A stretch of 22,612 nucleotides of DNA, from assembly GCF_910577125.1 (NCBI RefSeq), contig NZ_CAJTMN010000031.1:1-22612 (forward strand), in the 5' to 3' direction. Position numbers and translations under genes: made by a program. The notes under the pieces were generated by a model, which had not been told where the DNA came from, made no database searches, and was given only the letters and a program-made list of their open reading frames with translations. This DNA is from an uncultured Rikenella sp. Lineage in GTDB: Bacteria > Bacteroidota > Bacteroidia > Bacteroidales > Rikenellaceae. Positions 22,519 through 22,612 of the stretch are shown here, piece by piece (the first letter of the stretch is position 1; the number at the start of each line of letters is the position of its first letter).

Positions 22519-22612
22519 TAGAATCGTCCGGCGCGCGAACAGAGGCAGTGCGAAGATTTGGGCCGACACAGCCGCAGCGAAACGTAAGTTTCGCCCGTCC
22601 ACGGGACGTGGG
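22519..22612. repeat. Partial dispersed repeats at the window end
   Basis: GGCGCGCGAACAGAG resembles the edge of structured copy B1 (19624-19637). GATTTGGGCCGACAC (22555-22569) repeats 19478-19492. The palindrome GCGAAAC-GTAA-GTTTCGC is at 22577-22594. The same repeat families that form the island thus resume here and probably continue beyond the window. Confidence 0.7.

Overview
The window looks like chromosomal DNA of a GC-rich member of the Bacteroidales, most likely Rikenellaceae (Alistipes-like). This rests on the gene families and their order (coaX, OMP, TPR, lptC, CNNM, ppiD; xer followed by hpf), on TAnnTTTG-type -7 promoter boxes, and on high GC. The genus is an inference; no rRNA or other marker is present.

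Layout. Bases 1-399 hold dispersed GC-rich repeats and a 189-nt cassette. Bases 400-8113 (+) are a co-directional run for cofactor supply and envelope building: coaX, an outer-membrane barrel protein, a TPR protein, lptC, a CNNM/CBS transporter-like protein and a PpiD-type foldase, closed by a strong terminator. Bases 8247-9518 (+) encode a dicarboxylate/amino-acid:cation symporter. Running leftward, 14956-9750 (-) is a tight operon panC-pheS-yciH-metalloprotease/propeller/barrel. A DUF805 gene (-) and rnr (+) diverge from 15543-15753, and rnr leads into xer and hpf. Bases 19432-20980 are a gene-poor repeat island. After it come a dCMP deaminase gene and a LuxC-like acyl-CoA reductase gene, then more repeats to the window end.

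Most notable signal. Four cassettes, each exactly 189 nt and all on the minus strand, encode the C-terminal 62 residues of a FISUMP-like (Fibrobacter succinogenes major paralogous) surface domain and end at a shared stop codon. Their edges are nucleotide-identical and sharp. Their interiors are highly diverged by substitution only, and structural residues are kept through synonymous codons. None has a start codon or an obvious parent gene here. They sit at gene junctions (before coaX, after the metalloprotease gene, twice in the island). They resemble silent donor cassettes, or 3'-end modules spread by recombination, for a variable surface protein elsewhere. The island also carries four copies of a hairpin element with conserved ends and a stem that changes in a compensatory way, together with other inverted repeats that recur at both ends of the window.

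The remaining genes are ordinary housekeeping functions. CoaX and PanC, in separate operons, both serve pantothenate/CoA synthesis. LptC, PpiD, the barrel proteins and the TPR protein serve envelope assembly.
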